The notes: a model not told the origin generated them from the sequence alone. A stretch of DNA of 64,000 bases from Anaerostipes caccae L1-92 (GCF_014467075.1 NZ_AP023027.1:2793501-2857500); one strand, 5' to 3'; shown: positions 1-9,502, numbered from the stretch's first letter. Made by a program: numbers and translations.

Positions 1-1674
1 ATCAAAATTTTGTAATGCAAGCTTTTTATTAAAGAGAAAAGAGGAATGTAGAACTTTACATCCTTCAACTTCATACGGAAGAAGTATGATACTTTTTTCG
101 CATATTAAGGAAGAAAAAGTATCAATCATCTTTTCTCCGTCCACACCAAACTGAACAAACTCATCTATTTTCATCTTTCCAAAAAGACGATTTTTTTGAT
201 ACTCGAAAATACTTCTGATCCTGTCTGAATAATTCGTGACTCCCAACTTCTTTCTCAGCCAAAGAAGTGTTTTTTCTTTTACCATAAAAGTATAATTATT
301 TACCAATCCATGGACCTGAACTTCTTTCGGAAGTTCATTCTTTAAGAACTCTACTTTACGGTAAGACAGTTTTCCTTTAAAGCCCAGCATGACATTATAC
401 CCAGAATAATCCAGTGCCTTTAAATACCTGACTAATAAATATTTCTGTGAGTCATCACCCAATGTATCACCGTATACATAAAGATTCTTTTTATTATTCA
501 ATCGTGCAGCTTGTATACAAAGATTTTCTGCTTTTCCCTGGAATACTAATTCCAGTAATTTTCTGCTGGAATGCCTGTCCGCATATTTGCAAAACTTATT
601 TATAAAATTCTTCGTATCAATTTCCCTTACATGATTTATTTCATATAAAAGTGAATCTACATTTTCTACAATTGGAAACGGCAGTTCATCTATGGAAAAA
701 TAAGTTCCTTTTTCTTGTTCATATTTCTCCTGATCATATGCATATAATACAATTGGCTTTTGTGATACTGCGAAATCAAAAATCACGCTTGAATAATCAG
801 AAATCAACATATCACAGTTCTTTAAAAAGTCATATGTCTCCTGATCTTTTGGAAAAGATCTGATGTGCTTGTACTGTTCAAAATCCATATCATTTCCTAC
901 TAAGAAATGCAGATTAACGTATAAGATCTGCTCATCCCCCAGACCTTTATCAATTTCATTTAAAAATTCAGCGACAATTCTTTTTTGCTCTTTTACATTT
1001 GCAATGCGTCCCGACCCGCGCCATGTAGGTAAATACGCAATATTTTTTATCTTTTCTGCCGGTGCACTTCCATCATAAAAGGCATCATTTCTTGGATAAT
1101 CACACATCAGGCACTTGCCAGTCATAAAATTTCTGAGATCATAATCATCTAAAAACACTTCTCTGGTATGATCATTTGGGAACAGTGCATAATCACACAT
1201 TAAATAATTCTTTTGGACATTTGGCAGAGATGTGGCATTTTTCAGATCACTGATCCCTAAATATTTTATTGGAGTTCCATGCCATGTGTTCACATAGACC
1301 TGTTCTTCCCTTTTCACCATATAAGTAGGAAAGGAATTATCCGTAAACAGATATTTTGCTGTGGCGAGATATTCTGCATATTTTTTTGAATTACGAACAA
1401 CAACTTGTGCCTTAAAGAACTTATAATTTTTTAAGATCTCTTTAGTCTTTTTTTCCGTATCTTTGGTAGCCACAAAAATAGGATGTTTATCCTTCCACTT
1501 TGGATTTTGTTCTATTTCCTTGAGAAGATAAAACATATTTCCATTATAGTTTTTGCCTTGAGCTCCCTCCAATAACACCAAAGAGGTATCTACGCACTTT
1601 TTGCGAGAAACCTCTCTGTAAACATCTATAACATCCTTATCGCCCTTTGTAAATCTTTTTAATTTATGCAGCAT
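1..1674 (-). CDS. CDP-glycerol glycerophosphotransferase family protein (3' end beyond window)
   Basis: An open frame of 558 codons starts at an ATG at 1674 and runs off base 1 without a stop, so the C-terminus is missing. AGGTG sits about 6 bases before the ATG, and the start lies 8 bases after the stop of the ABC ATPase gene, so it is the next gene of that operon. Residues 129-140 carry NTWHGTPIKYLG and residues 291-300 ISDYSSVIFD, the two signature regions of TagB/TagF enzymes, which move polyol phosphate from CDP-polyol to a growing polymer at the inner membrane face. The usual KPHP is replaced by LHF near residue 255. After about residue 420 a second region begins (KNLYVYGDTLGDDSQ) that resembles the start of the glycosyltransferase half of the fusion at 4533-7076, so this is probably a third member with the same two-domain design. 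The substrate polyol is not known. Confidence 0.85.
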   Translation of the reverse strand, partial: MLHKLKRFTKGDKDVIDVYREVSRKKCVDTSLVLLEGAQGKNYNGNMFYLLKEIEQNPKWKDKHPIFVATKDTEKKTKEILKNYKFFKAQVVVRNSKKYAEYLATAKYLFTDNSFPTYMVKREEQVYVNTWHGTPIKYLGISDLKNATSLPNVQKNYLMCDYALFPNDHTREVFLDDYDLRNFMTGKCLMCDYPRNDAFYDGSAPAEKIKNIAYLPTWRGSGRIANVKEQKRIVAEFLNEIDKGLGDEQILYVNLHFLVGNDMDFEQYKHIRSFPKDQETYDFLKNCDMLISDYSSVIFDFAVSQKPIVLYAYDQEKYEQEKGTYFSIDELPFPIVENVDSLLYEINHVREIDTKNFINKFCKYADRHSSRKLLELVFQGKAENLCIQAARLNNKKNLYVYGDTLGDDSQKYLLVRYLKALDYSGYNVMLGFKGKLSYRKVEFLKNELPKEVQVHGLVNNYTFMVKEKTLLWLRKKLGVTNYSDRIRSIFEYQKNRLFGKMKIDEFVQFGVDGEKMIDTFSSLICEKSIILLPYEVEGCKVLHSSFLFNKKLALQNFD

Positions 1675-1682
1675 AATAGCAC

Positions 1683-2426
1683 CTATTTAGTCTTCTCTTC
1701 ATAAATTTTACTTACTTCACCAATGTCACCGCTTGCAATAATCCTGCCTTTTTCCAAAAGAATTGCTTTGTTACAGAGTCTCTGAACCTGTTCCAGAGAA
1801 TGAGAGACAAACAGCACCGTAACACCTTTGTCAAACATACTCATAATTTTCGCTTCGCTTTTCCTGCGAAACTTAGCATCACCAACCGACAAAACTTCAT
1901 CCAAAATCAGAATATCCGGTTCAACCAATGTGGCAACGGAAAATCCAAGCCTTGACTTCATTCCTGATGAATAGTTCTTAACAGGCACATCAATGAAATT
2001 ACCAAGTTCTGAAAAGCTGATGATTTCTTCAAGCTTATCATCCAAAAACTTTTTAGAAAATCCAAGAACTGCGCCATATAAATAAATATTTTCACGACCA
2101 GTATACTGTTGGTCAAAACCTGCACCTAATTCAAGCAGCGGAGCAATCTTGCCTTTTGTGACTACCGTCCCTTCTGTTGCTTTCAGTACACCTGCAATAA
2201 CTTTCAGCAATGTACTTTTACCAGCTCCGTTCAATCCTAAAATTCCAAGGCGGTCTCCTTTGTTCAGACTAAAATTTATATCTTTTAAGGCCCAAAATTC
2301 ATTATATGAGATCTGCCTTTTCAGCAATTTTATAACATACTCTTTTAAGTTATCAACTTTTTCCTGACTCAGATTGAACTTCATTCCTACATGCTCAACT
2401 TTTAAAACTTCTTTATTCTTAGCCAT
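1683..2426 (-). CDS. Polysaccharide/teichoic acid ABC exporter, ATP-binding subunit (TagH/Wzt-like)
   Basis: A 247-residue ABC ATPase. Walker A is GLNGAGKST at residues 64-72, the signature is YSSGMKSRLGF near 152-162, Walker B is LILDE at 172-176, and the switch histidine is in VLFVSHS near 209. The signature variant YSSGM and the early motif WALKDINF are typical of ATPases that power export of O-antigen or teichoic acid polymers. The C-terminal carbohydrate-binding domain of Wzt or the extended tail of B. subtilis TagH is absent, so it is the short form. It follows the permease gene by 9 bases, with GGAGGG in the gap before the ATG. With the permease it should export an undecaprenyl-linked polymer completed in the cytoplasm. 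Confidence 0.9.
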   Translation of the reverse strand: MAKNKEVLKVEHVGMKFNLSQEKVDNLKEYVIKLLKRQISYNEFWALKDINFSLNKGDRLGILGLNGAGKSTLLKVIAGVLKATEGTVVTKGKIAPLLELGAGFDQQYTGRENIYLYGAVLGFSKKFLDDKLEEIISFSELGNFIDVPVKNYSSGMKSRLGFSVATLVEPDILILDEVLSVGDAKFRRKSEAKIMSMFDKGVTVLFVSHSLEQVQRLCNKAILLEKGRIIASGDIGEVSKIYEEKTK

Positions 2427-2435
2427 GACACCCTC

Positions 2436-3215
2436 CTATATATGCAGTATGAATTCATCTTGTTTCTTGTAGAAGAAAACCAAGCCTATGACAATACTTA
2501 CTGCAGCAAATGCAACAGATGCGGCTAAAAACTTCATATTCATAGGCAGACCAAAAACAGCCTGTCTGAAATTATGAATCAGCAAATACAAGGGATTGCA
2601 TTTAAGAATCCAGCCAAATCCGGATTTCAGTAATTTCTCAGGATAGTAGAAAATCGCTGAGGCATACATGATGATCATCAGTCCCACGGACCACAGATAT
2701 TCTAAATCCCGGAAAAAAACTGCCATAGTCGAGAGAATCATCCCCACACCAAAAGCTGTCACAAGAATCAAAAATAAAGGTATGATGGCCTGCAGCATAT
2801 AAACAGAAGGATAAACTTTCAGCACAATCCCTACAACCACCAAAACTATCAGTGATATTGCAAAAATAATATAATTGAACAAAACACTGGACAATGGATA
2901 AATATACTTTGGGACATATACTTTTTTTATCATCCCCGCATTCGTTCTAATTGCTTTCATAGCACCGTTTGTCGCCGATGAAAAAAAGCTGTACATAAGG
3001 CGGCCGGTCAGAATATAGACTGGGAACTGCGGGTCTTTGTTGCCGAAAAGCGTACCGAATACAATGCTCAGAACTATCATTGTAAGCAATGGTTCTAATA
3101 AGGTCCAAAGGATTCCCAAATAAGAGCGCCGGTATTTTAATTTGACTCCTTTTTTTACAAGCTCATAGAGCAAAAATCTGTACTTTTTAAAATTTTCAAT
3201 ATATGTTTTCATCAT
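2436..3215 (-). CDS. Polysaccharide/teichoic acid ABC exporter, permease subunit (TagG/Wzm-like)
   Basis: A 259-residue integral membrane protein with about six hydrophobic segments. It opens with the amphipathic stretch VKKGVKLKYRRSYLGILW, a hallmark of ABC-2 polysaccharide exporter permeases, where the basic residues mark the cytoplasmic coupling region. The next gene encodes the partner ATPase. The ATG at 3215 is followed at once by a second ATG; GGAG lies just upstream and serves either. The pair, together with phosphotransferase genes on both sides, implies ABC-dependent export of a phosphate-containing polymer. This would be separate from the Wzx/Wzy system further right. Confidence 0.9.
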   Translation of the reverse strand: MMKTYIENFKKYRFLLYELVKKGVKLKYRRSYLGILWTLLEPLLTMIVLSIVFGTLFGNKDPQFPVYILTGRLMYSFFSSATNGAMKAIRTNAGMIKKVYVPKYIYPLSSVLFNYIIFAISLIVLVVVGIVLKVYPSVYMLQAIIPLFLILVTAFGVGMILSTMAVFFRDLEYLWSVGLMIIMYASAIFYYPEKLLKSGFGWILKCNPLYLLIHNFRQAVFGLPMNMKFLAASVAFAAVSIVIGLVFFYKKQDEFILHI

Positions 3216-3285
3216 TTTTCTCCATATTTATTATCACAACTAACAAATTATATCATTTTTCAGATACATAAACAACCGTACAATC

Positions 3286-4371
3286 TTAGTTCATTCCTAA
3301 TTTTAAATAAAGGCGGCTTTTCATTTTGTTTATCACCTTGTCAAATCTTACAATTCTTTTTAATAATTCTATGAGCAATGAACTCACAAGTGAGACGGCA
3401 AGCAGAACGGCATAGTCCAGCCATGCATAATAAAATGAATAAATAAATTTCTGAAAAAACATCCCTCGGAAAAGAGTATGAATTAAAAACATATTCATGG
3501 AATGTTTCCCAAAGAATACCAAAAGTTGTTTTAAACCTTTAAAATTTACAAGAAAAAGATAACTTATCAAAATTACAAAAGCCGGAGCCAAACAATCCCA
3601 AATATTTATAAATTTTGCTCCAATAAATGGATGCTGTCTAAGTTTTATTATACCAAGCAGGCCGATTGCAGCCAAGGCAAACAGCATTAATTTTTTCCCT
3701 GATTTCTGATTATTATATCCATTTTTAATTTTAGCCAAAATATCATATTCAGCACAATACATTCCCAAAAAATAACATGGCATCCATCTAATAAAGTCTG
3801 TCATAGGCAGCTTCAATGCAAACGGAAGCAGAAATGATATAAATAGTACTAATATATCATATTCCCTTAACATTCTCACAAATATCGGAAAAACAATGAT
3901 AAGTATTGTTGCTAAACTCATATACCACCATGTAGGGCAAAAAACAGGTGTTCCCAGCAGATGTGAGAGCCCTATCGCATCAATAAAAAAATAACAGACT
4001 GACAATGCACCTTTTCCGTAAATCTCCTGAAAGTAACCTGTAGGAATTGCTAACACTTGTACAGCAATAAAAATAAACACAAATCCTGACATAAGAGATG
4101 TATACCTATTAATCAAATATTTTTTCATATCCAGCTTTGTTTTAATCTTTTTCGATGCCGAAGCCATCATGCCATACCCTGTAAGGAAAACGAACATACC
4201 TACACAGATCTTAAAAAAGCCTGCTAAATAAACGACTGCTTCTTTTTCAAATGGAAAAAAGGTAATCGGCAAATTCATCCATCGGTCCGGTCCTAAGAAG
4301 CTGTGATGAAAAAACATAATCAAAATGGCCAGTCCTTTCATAAATAATGTATCCTCTTTACTAAATTTCAT
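3286..4371 (-). CDS. Membrane acyltransferase 3 family protein (OafA-like)
   Basis: A 361-residue, roughly ten-segment membrane protein. The first segment contains GLAILIMFFHHSFLG, with the histidine pair expected in acyltransferase-3 proteins, which carry acetyl or other acyl groups across the membrane onto surface sugars. Later segments such as KHSMNMFLIHTLF fit the family. It is the first gene of the leftward operon that continues with the ABC exporter and the phosphotransferase, so it may O-acylate that polymer. An extended -10 promoter can be seen upstream at 4414-4442. Acceptor and acyl donor cannot be read from the sequence. Confidence 0.82.
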   Translation of the reverse strand: MKFSKEDTLFMKGLAILIMFFHHSFLGPDRWMNLPITFFPFEKEAVVYLAGFFKICVGMFVFLTGYGMMASASKKIKTKLDMKKYLINRYTSLMSGFVFIFIAVQVLAIPTGYFQEIYGKGALSVCYFFIDAIGLSHLLGTPVFCPTWWYMSLATILIIVFPIFVRMLREYDILVLFISFLLPFALKLPMTDFIRWMPCYFLGMYCAEYDILAKIKNGYNNQKSGKKLMLFALAAIGLLGIIKLRQHPFIGAKFINIWDCLAPAFVILISYLFLVNFKGLKQLLVFFGKHSMNMFLIHTLFRGMFFQKFIYSFYYAWLDYAVLLAVSLVSSLLIELLKRIVRFDKVINKMKSRLYLKLGMN

Positions 4372-4413
4372 CGTTCTATCCTTTTCTTGTACTTATTCGT
4401 AATATTTTTTATA

Positions 4414-4442
4414 ATTTTATCATTCTTTTTCTGTTTTTTCTA
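4414..4442 (-). promoter_or_regulatory. Probable sigma-A promoter of the acyltransferase/ABC exporter operon
   Basis: On the minus strand TAGAAA (4437-4442), 17 bases, TAAAAT (4414-4419). A TG one base upstream of the -10 hexamer gives an extended -10 that would compensate for the weak -35. It lies 43 bases before the ATG at 4371. Confidence 0.45.
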
Positions 4443-4457
4443 CATTAAAATATAGTT

Positions 4458-4485
4458 TGGTTTCCTTGATGCTATATGTTAAAAT
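4458..4485 (+). promoter_or_regulatory. Possible weak promoter of the phosphotransferase/glycosyltransferase pair
   Basis: TTGGTT (4458-4463), 16 bases, TAAAAT (4480-4485), in the divergent region upstream of the plus-strand gene starting at 4533. The match is modest. It is the best pair I could find in the gap. Confidence 0.3.
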
Positions 4486-4532
4486 GTTAAGAAGATGTAA
4501 CAAAATGAGATGAAGTAAAATCAGGAGGAATT

Positions 4533-7076
4533 ATGTCAAGTTTTTCACGTTTTAAAAACCAGATAAATACTTTTACAAATATTATAAATACTGAAAAAAG
4601 CAAGCACAATAAAAATGAGGCTAAAATCCGTCAGGCTGCCTATGTCGAATATTATAATAAGAGCAAAATTAATCCTCATGCTGTTTTATATGAATCTTAT
4701 ATGGGACGGGGAATGATTTGTAATCCTTATGCTATTTTTAAAACTTTTAAAAGCAGATCTGATTTTAATAAATATGATCATTACTGGGTATTTGAAGATA
4801 TGGAAGATAACAAAAAGGTAATTGAAGAATATGCTTCATACGATAATGTTCATTTTATCTCCAGGAGTGATGACGAATATTTAAAACAATTGGCCAGTGC
4901 AAAATATCTTATTAATAACGTTACTTTTCCACCTCTTTATACTCCAAAAGAAGGACAGATTTATGTCAATACCTGGCATGGTATCCCCTTAAAGACACTC
5001 GGTTTTGATTTGCCGGATGGCAATGTTGAAACCCGGAATACCATAAAGAATTTTTTGTCATCAGATTATTTAATTTCTCCAAGTGAGTTCATGACCACAA
5101 TTTATAAGCAGGCGTTTAAGCTGGATGGTATCTATCAAGGAAATATCATCCAGGAAGGACAACCTCGAAATGATAATCTATTTAATACAAACAGAAATGA
5201 CATTATAAATAAACTGATTTCCTATGGAGTAAATGTTGATCCGAACAAAAAGATTATCATGTATGCTCCGACATGGAAAGGCGGGGATTACGGAAATCCT
5301 GATATAGGGTTAGAGGAGTATTTTAATTTCATAGATACTCTGGAATCTAATATAAATACTGATGAATATCAAGTCTTAGTTAAACCGCATCAAATTGTAT
5401 ACAAGCATATTAAAAATAATAAGAACATTACTTCACAGTTTATACCTGCGATCATTGATACAAATGAAATCTTATCGGTAGTTGATATTTTAGTTTCTGA
5501 TTACTCCAGTATCTATTTTGACTTTCTGGCAACTGGGCGCCCTATTTTGTTTTATATACCGGATCTTGAAGAATATCAAAAATACAGAGGTCTTTATCAT
5601 TCTATAGACACTCTGCCTGGCCCAAAGACAAAAATCATGGCAGATATTCCGAAATGGATCAATAATCTTGAGTCTGTTATTGAAACATACAAAAGCATAT
5701 ATCACGAACAAAAAACATCATGCTGTCAATATGATGACGGCAATGTCTGCGGCCGCCTATTAGATATTCTGCTTGAGAACAACAAATCACCGTATCACAT
5801 TATATCTGATATGGTGACAGAAAAGAAAAAAGTAGTCATATTTGGCAGTGATTTAAAACCTAATGGCATTACTCAGTCTTTATTAAGTTTATTAAATATC
5901 ATTGACCATGATAAATTTGACATTACATTATTAACTCTTTTAAACAAAAGTATAAATAATACTCCAATTATTAATTCTGTGAATAAGCAAGTAAGAGTCA
6001 TCACTAAAGTTGCCGGAGCAAACAGCAGTCTGAATGATGATATCCGCTATAAATTGATTATGGAGAAAGGAATAGAAAACAGTCTGTGGGATAAAATTGC
6101 TCCTAAATCGTATTTTCGTCGTGAATTTAAAAGAATTTTTGGTAATTCCAGATTTGACTATGCAATTGATTTTACTGGCTACAGCGCTCACCATGCCACT
6201 TTATTTGCATTTTCTGATATTCCAAAAAAGTATATCTGGCAGCACAATGACCTGATAAAGGACAGATTCCGTAAAGTAAATGGTCAAATGCCTTTAAATA
6301 AAGGACTTAAAGTTGTATTTTCAACTTACCCTTACTATGACAAACTAGTTTCCTGCAGTAAATCAGTCATGGACGTAAACAGAAAGTCTTTATCTACGTC
6401 TAAAATAAAAGATAAATTTACATTTGCAAGAAATACGGTTCACTACGAACGCATTCAGGAAGCACTGATGCAGCCCTCTTTCTTAAAGGTTCAAGGAAAG
6501 GATTATTATATAAAATGTATAAACGAGAATTTGGATAATCAAAAAATCAACATGGATATAATGGAAATGCCTGACTCCGACTGTACTGTTTTTGTGACTA
6601 TGGGCCGCCTTTCCCCTGAAAAAAACCATGCTAACCTTATTACAGCTTTCAAAAAGTTTCATCAGGAATACCAAAATACAAAATTATATATCTTGGGTGC
6701 AGGCCCTCTGATGGATGATTTGACAAATCAGATTGTATCGCTTGGCCTGACGGATTCTGTTGTTCTTACCGGTAACTTAAATAACCCCTTTTCTTTTGTA
6801 AAACAATGTAATTGTTTTATACTGCCGTCGAATTATGAGGGACAGCCAATGGTAATACAAGAAGCCCGGGTTTTGGAAATCCCCATTATACTTTCTGATT
6901 TTTCAACAGGAAAAGATACTTATATTGAGAATGGACAGCTGGTCATCAAGAAGGATTCCGAGAGCATTTATAGTGGTTTCAAAGCCTATATGGAAAATAG
7001 AGTTCCACAATACAGCTTTGACCCCCATGAATATAATTTATCTGTTTATAAAGAATTTGAACAATTATTTGATTAG
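4533..7076 (+). CDS. Fusion of CDP-glycerol glycerophosphotransferase-like and GT4 glycosyltransferase domains
   Basis: An 847-residue protein. AGGAGG at 4523-4528 fixes the start. The first 410 residues form a TagB/TagF-type domain with NTWHG at 146-150, KPH at 284-286 and SDYSSIYFD at 322-330, so the catalytic histidines and the CDP-polyol-binding signature are intact. From about residue 432 (KKVVIFGSDLKPNGI) a GT-B glycosyltransferase begins, with GRLSPEKN at 691-698 and SNYEGQPMVIQEA at 766-778, the nucleotide-sugar contact and E-x7-E regions of family GT4. One polypeptide should therefore add both a polyol phosphate and a sugar, as in a glycosylated teichoic acid-like repeat. The gene stands on the plus strand between two leftward operons and is followed 17 bases later by a degenerate paralogue. 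Domain assignments are firm; the exact substrates are inference. Confidence 0.85.
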   Translation: MSSFSRFKNQINTFTNIINTEKSKHNKNEAKIRQAAYVEYYNKSKINPHAVLYESYMGRGMICNPYAIFKTFKSRSDFNKYDHYWVFEDMEDNKKVIEEYASYDNVHFISRSDDEYLKQLASAKYLINNVTFPPLYTPKEGQIYVNTWHGIPLKTLGFDLPDGNVETRNTIKNFLSSDYLISPSEFMTTIYKQAFKLDGIYQGNIIQEGQPRNDNLFNTNRNDIINKLISYGVNVDPNKKIIMYAPTWKGGDYGNPDIGLEEYFNFIDTLESNINTDEYQVLVKPHQIVYKHIKNNKNITSQFIPAIIDTNEILSVVDILVSDYSSIYFDFLATGRPILFYIPDLEEYQKYRGLYHSIDTLPGPKTKIMADIPKWINNLESVIETYKSIYHEQKTSCCQYDDGNVCGRLLDILLENNKSPYHIISDMVTEKKKVVIFGSDLKPNGITQSLLSLLNIIDHDKFDITLLTLLNKSINNTPIINSVNKQVRVITKVAGANSSLNDDIRYKLIMEKGIENSLWDKIAPKSYFRREFKRIFGNSRFDYAIDFTGYSAHHATLFAFSDIPKKYIWQHNDLIKDRFRKVNGQMPLNKGLKVVFSTYPYYDKLVSCSKSVMDVNRKSLSTSKIKDKFTFARNTVHYERIQEALMQPSFLKVQGKDYYIKCINENLDNQKINMDIMEMPDSDCTVFVTMGRLSPEKNHANLITAFKKFHQEYQNTKLYILGAGPLMDDLTNQIVSLGLTDSVVLTGNLNNPFSFVKQCNCFILPSNYEGQPMVIQEARVLEIPIILSDFSTGKDTYIENGQLVIKKDSESIYSGFKAYMENRVPQYSFDPHEYNLSVYKEFEQLFD

Positions 7077-7093
7077 AATTAATGGAGAGATAT

Positions 7094-9421
7094 ATGGATA
7101 CAATTAAGAAACGTAAATTATCTTATGAACAATACAAAAAAGGTATTGATCAACAGCTGCAGAGTTCTGCTGCTGGTTTAAAAAACACAATTTTTTATTG
7201 CGAATGTTTAAAGAAACCTATTATCAAAAATACTGTCTTCTATGAAGCGGACAGTGGAAGCGGTTTAAAAGGTAAACCTAAATCTATGTTTTTAAATGCA
7301 GTTTCTGATTCCAGTCTTACTCATATATGGAGCATTGAATCTCCTGATCTATTGGAGGAAGACTTAACCTATTATGAACAAACCTGTAATATACGTTTTG
7401 TAGAAAGGTACTCTTCTGAATATTACGAATCTCTTGCTGTCTCACAGTATTTAGTTACTGACGGTTATTTTACTTCAACATTCGTAAAGCGTGAGGAACA
7501 GACTCTAATCTGCACGGGAAATGACTCTGCCTTTACATTTTCAGGATATGACAAAGGTATTAGAAATGTTGATACAGAACAATTTGTGGAACGCCATTAC
7601 CTGCAGGCAGATTATATTCTCTCTTCAAATGAACAATATCAGAAGACTGTGCTGGAGAGTGCCTATAAATTAAAACATATGTATGACGGTAAAATTATCC
7701 AAGGAGTACTGCCCTTTCACCCTTCTCATTCATTGCCTTCTGCGTCCAGGTACAGTACAAACTCAAAAAGTACTGTTTTACTTCTTCCAGCACTGCAGTG
7801 CAAAACAGCGGAAGAAATGTCAGCTTCTGCATCATTTTATGCTGATATTATTGAGCAATTAGATTTCGAAGACATTTACATTTCCGTACCACTTGCGGCA
7901 TATGACATATTTCAATTAAATGATGTGATTAGTCAGTACCTTCTACCTCCTCACATTGACTGCCGGGATCTAAAATATAGATGTGTAATTACAGATGGAA
8001 ATGTTTTATATGAAGATTTTGTTCAGATGAAAACCCCGGTTTATATCTTAAAAAACAGGTTGTTAAATGAACAATTATATACCGATTTATTGACTTATTG
8101 TAATCTAAATCCACAAAGCCCAAAAAAGATTAAAGAAATGGTACAGAATAGCGAAGTAAGTTTTCCATACATTCACACTTTGGATAACTCCATCTGGAGT
8201 ACTGTAAAAGAAAATGCTTCTTCCCCATTCGTAACATCTTTTCACAGCACAAAAAAAAGAATAGCATTTTTCATCGATTTCCTGCAAAACCTGGATCAGC
8301 ATGCTTATTTACACTTACTTCATACTTTAGATTGGATCGATTATAACCAGATTGATGTAACTTTAATCGCATCATCTTTCAAGAAAAATGATAAAGAAGT
8401 AATCTCTGAAATAAATAAAAATGTCAGATATTTAGACTGTTCAGGCCGGCTTCCTTATGATAAAGAGGCATATGCAGCGCACAGATATCTTTCAAAATAT
8501 CTCTACAACATGGATAACTCAACAGATATTGTAAATCAGGATATCTTTGAGCTATACAGGAGAAACAGTCAGCGTATTTGTAATAATATTTCTTTTGATA
8601 CAACAATATTATTTGGATATTTTACTCAAAAGGATTATTTGCTCTTTGAAGGATTTTCTTCAAAGAAAAGATTGTATTTGGGTTATCAGAATCTAGCCAA
8701 AGAAAAGGCAATATGGGTGCAGAACAAAACCACTGCTTTTACATTCACCAACAAAATCCGAATATATTCCTCATTTGACGAACGACTCTATTTTAGTGTT
8801 GGTCTGCACAGGTCAAATACAGAAGAATATACCGATTTGGCTTCAGATTGTTCCGCTGTCCCAATCCTTCCTTCTAAGAAACAGCTGGAAGATACAACCG
8901 ATAATATACGTACAGCTGTGTACGATAATCGGGAATATTTTATGATTCCTTGTGGTAATAAACCATTTAAGACGAAAGAGGTTCTATTGTTGCCAAAGGT
9001 AGACAAGTCTAAACTCTCTTACCTTTATGTAATAAATAATGATGAAAACAGAGAGATATTATACTTTTTAGAAACATTTTTGAATGGGTGTAATCAGAAC
9101 GATTGCCAAATGTTTTTAGTAGATAATTACAATTATTTAGATGATAGCATTTTAACTTTTATTGCAAAACATTCCTTATCTGAAAAAATTGTAATACTTA
9201 AAAATATATTTTTAAATAAATCCTATGCTTCCCAGTTTGATGGTATTGTTAGTTTACATCCTCAGGACCCACTCGACTATAATGTTTTATTATCACAATT
9301 TTTTAGAATTGATACAATAATTGTAGAAGATGATAAATTTCAATTAAAAAAACAACCCATGAAAGACTTATCAGCATTGTCTGAAGTCATTACAAAAGAA
9401 ATCTCAAAATTATTTCTTTAA
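7094..9421 (+). CDS. Degenerate paralogue of the phosphotransferase/GT4 fusion (likely non-catalytic)
   Basis: A 775-residue protein. I take the ATG at 7094, which has GGAGAG at 7084-7089; an in-frame ATG at 7082 has no ribosome binding site. The sequence follows the upstream fusion block by block. VFYEADSGSG matches VLYESYMGRG, HIWSIE matches HYWVFE, YILSSNEQYQKTVLESAYKL matches YLISPSEFMTTIYKQAFKL, and KRIAFFIDFL matches KVVIFGSDL. Each catalytic signature is lost: CTGNDSAF stands where NTWHG is expected, no DYSS motif is found, and neither GRLSPEKN nor the E-x7-E of GT4 remains. The frame is intact over 2.3 kb, so the protein is probably kept for a non-enzymatic role, such as a scaffold or regulatory partner of its neighbour. 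A diverged activity cannot be excluded. Confidence 0.7.
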   Translation: MDTIKKRKLSYEQYKKGIDQQLQSSAAGLKNTIFYCECLKKPIIKNTVFYEADSGSGLKGKPKSMFLNAVSDSSLTHIWSIESPDLLEEDLTYYEQTCNIRFVERYSSEYYESLAVSQYLVTDGYFTSTFVKREEQTLICTGNDSAFTFSGYDKGIRNVDTEQFVERHYLQADYILSSNEQYQKTVLESAYKLKHMYDGKIIQGVLPFHPSHSLPSASRYSTNSKSTVLLLPALQCKTAEEMSASASFYADIIEQLDFEDIYISVPLAAYDIFQLNDVISQYLLPPHIDCRDLKYRCVITDGNVLYEDFVQMKTPVYILKNRLLNEQLYTDLLTYCNLNPQSPKKIKEMVQNSEVSFPYIHTLDNSIWSTVKENASSPFVTSFHSTKKRIAFFIDFLQNLDQHAYLHLLHTLDWIDYNQIDVTLIASSFKKNDKEVISEINKNVRYLDCSGRLPYDKEAYAAHRYLSKYLYNMDNSTDIVNQDIFELYRRNSQRICNNISFDTTILFGYFTQKDYLLFEGFSSKKRLYLGYQNLAKEKAIWVQNKTTAFTFTNKIRIYSSFDERLYFSVGLHRSNTEEYTDLASDCSAVPILPSKKQLEDTTDNIRTAVYDNREYFMIPCGNKPFKTKEVLLLPKVDKSKLSYLYVINNDENREILYFLETFLNGCNQNDCQMFLVDNYNYLDDSILTFIAKHSLSEKIVILKNIFLNKSYASQFDGIVSLHPQDPLDYNVLLSQFFRIDTIIVEDDKFQLKKQPMKDLSALSEVITKEISKLFL

Positions 9422-9427
9422 AAAATC

Positions 9428-9474
9428 AAACCCTGCTAACAAAATTTTCTTTGCAGCAGGGTTTAACCTTTTCT
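9428..9474. terminator. Bidirectional intrinsic terminator between convergent genes
   Basis: A perfect 10-base stem, AAACCCTGCT (9428-9437) with AGCAGGGTTT (9455-9464), is followed by AACCTTTTCTATTTT on the plus side and by a T-rich run on the minus side. It separates the gene ending at 9421 from the opposing gene ending at 9503. Confidence 0.8.
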
Positions 9475-9502
9475 ATTTTATTATTATATGAATTTTCTGC
9501 AC

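Noticed and set aside
651..1078. Two short plus-strand frames near the left edge
   Set aside because: They lie opposite the long minus-strand phosphotransferase frame, which has clear family motifs; their products are low-quality and overlap no ribosome binding site.
4533..7076. Frameshift or assembly join of two separate genes
   Set aside because: The frame is continuous, and the neighbouring paralogue and the gene at 1-1674 show the same domain order, so the fusion is genuine.
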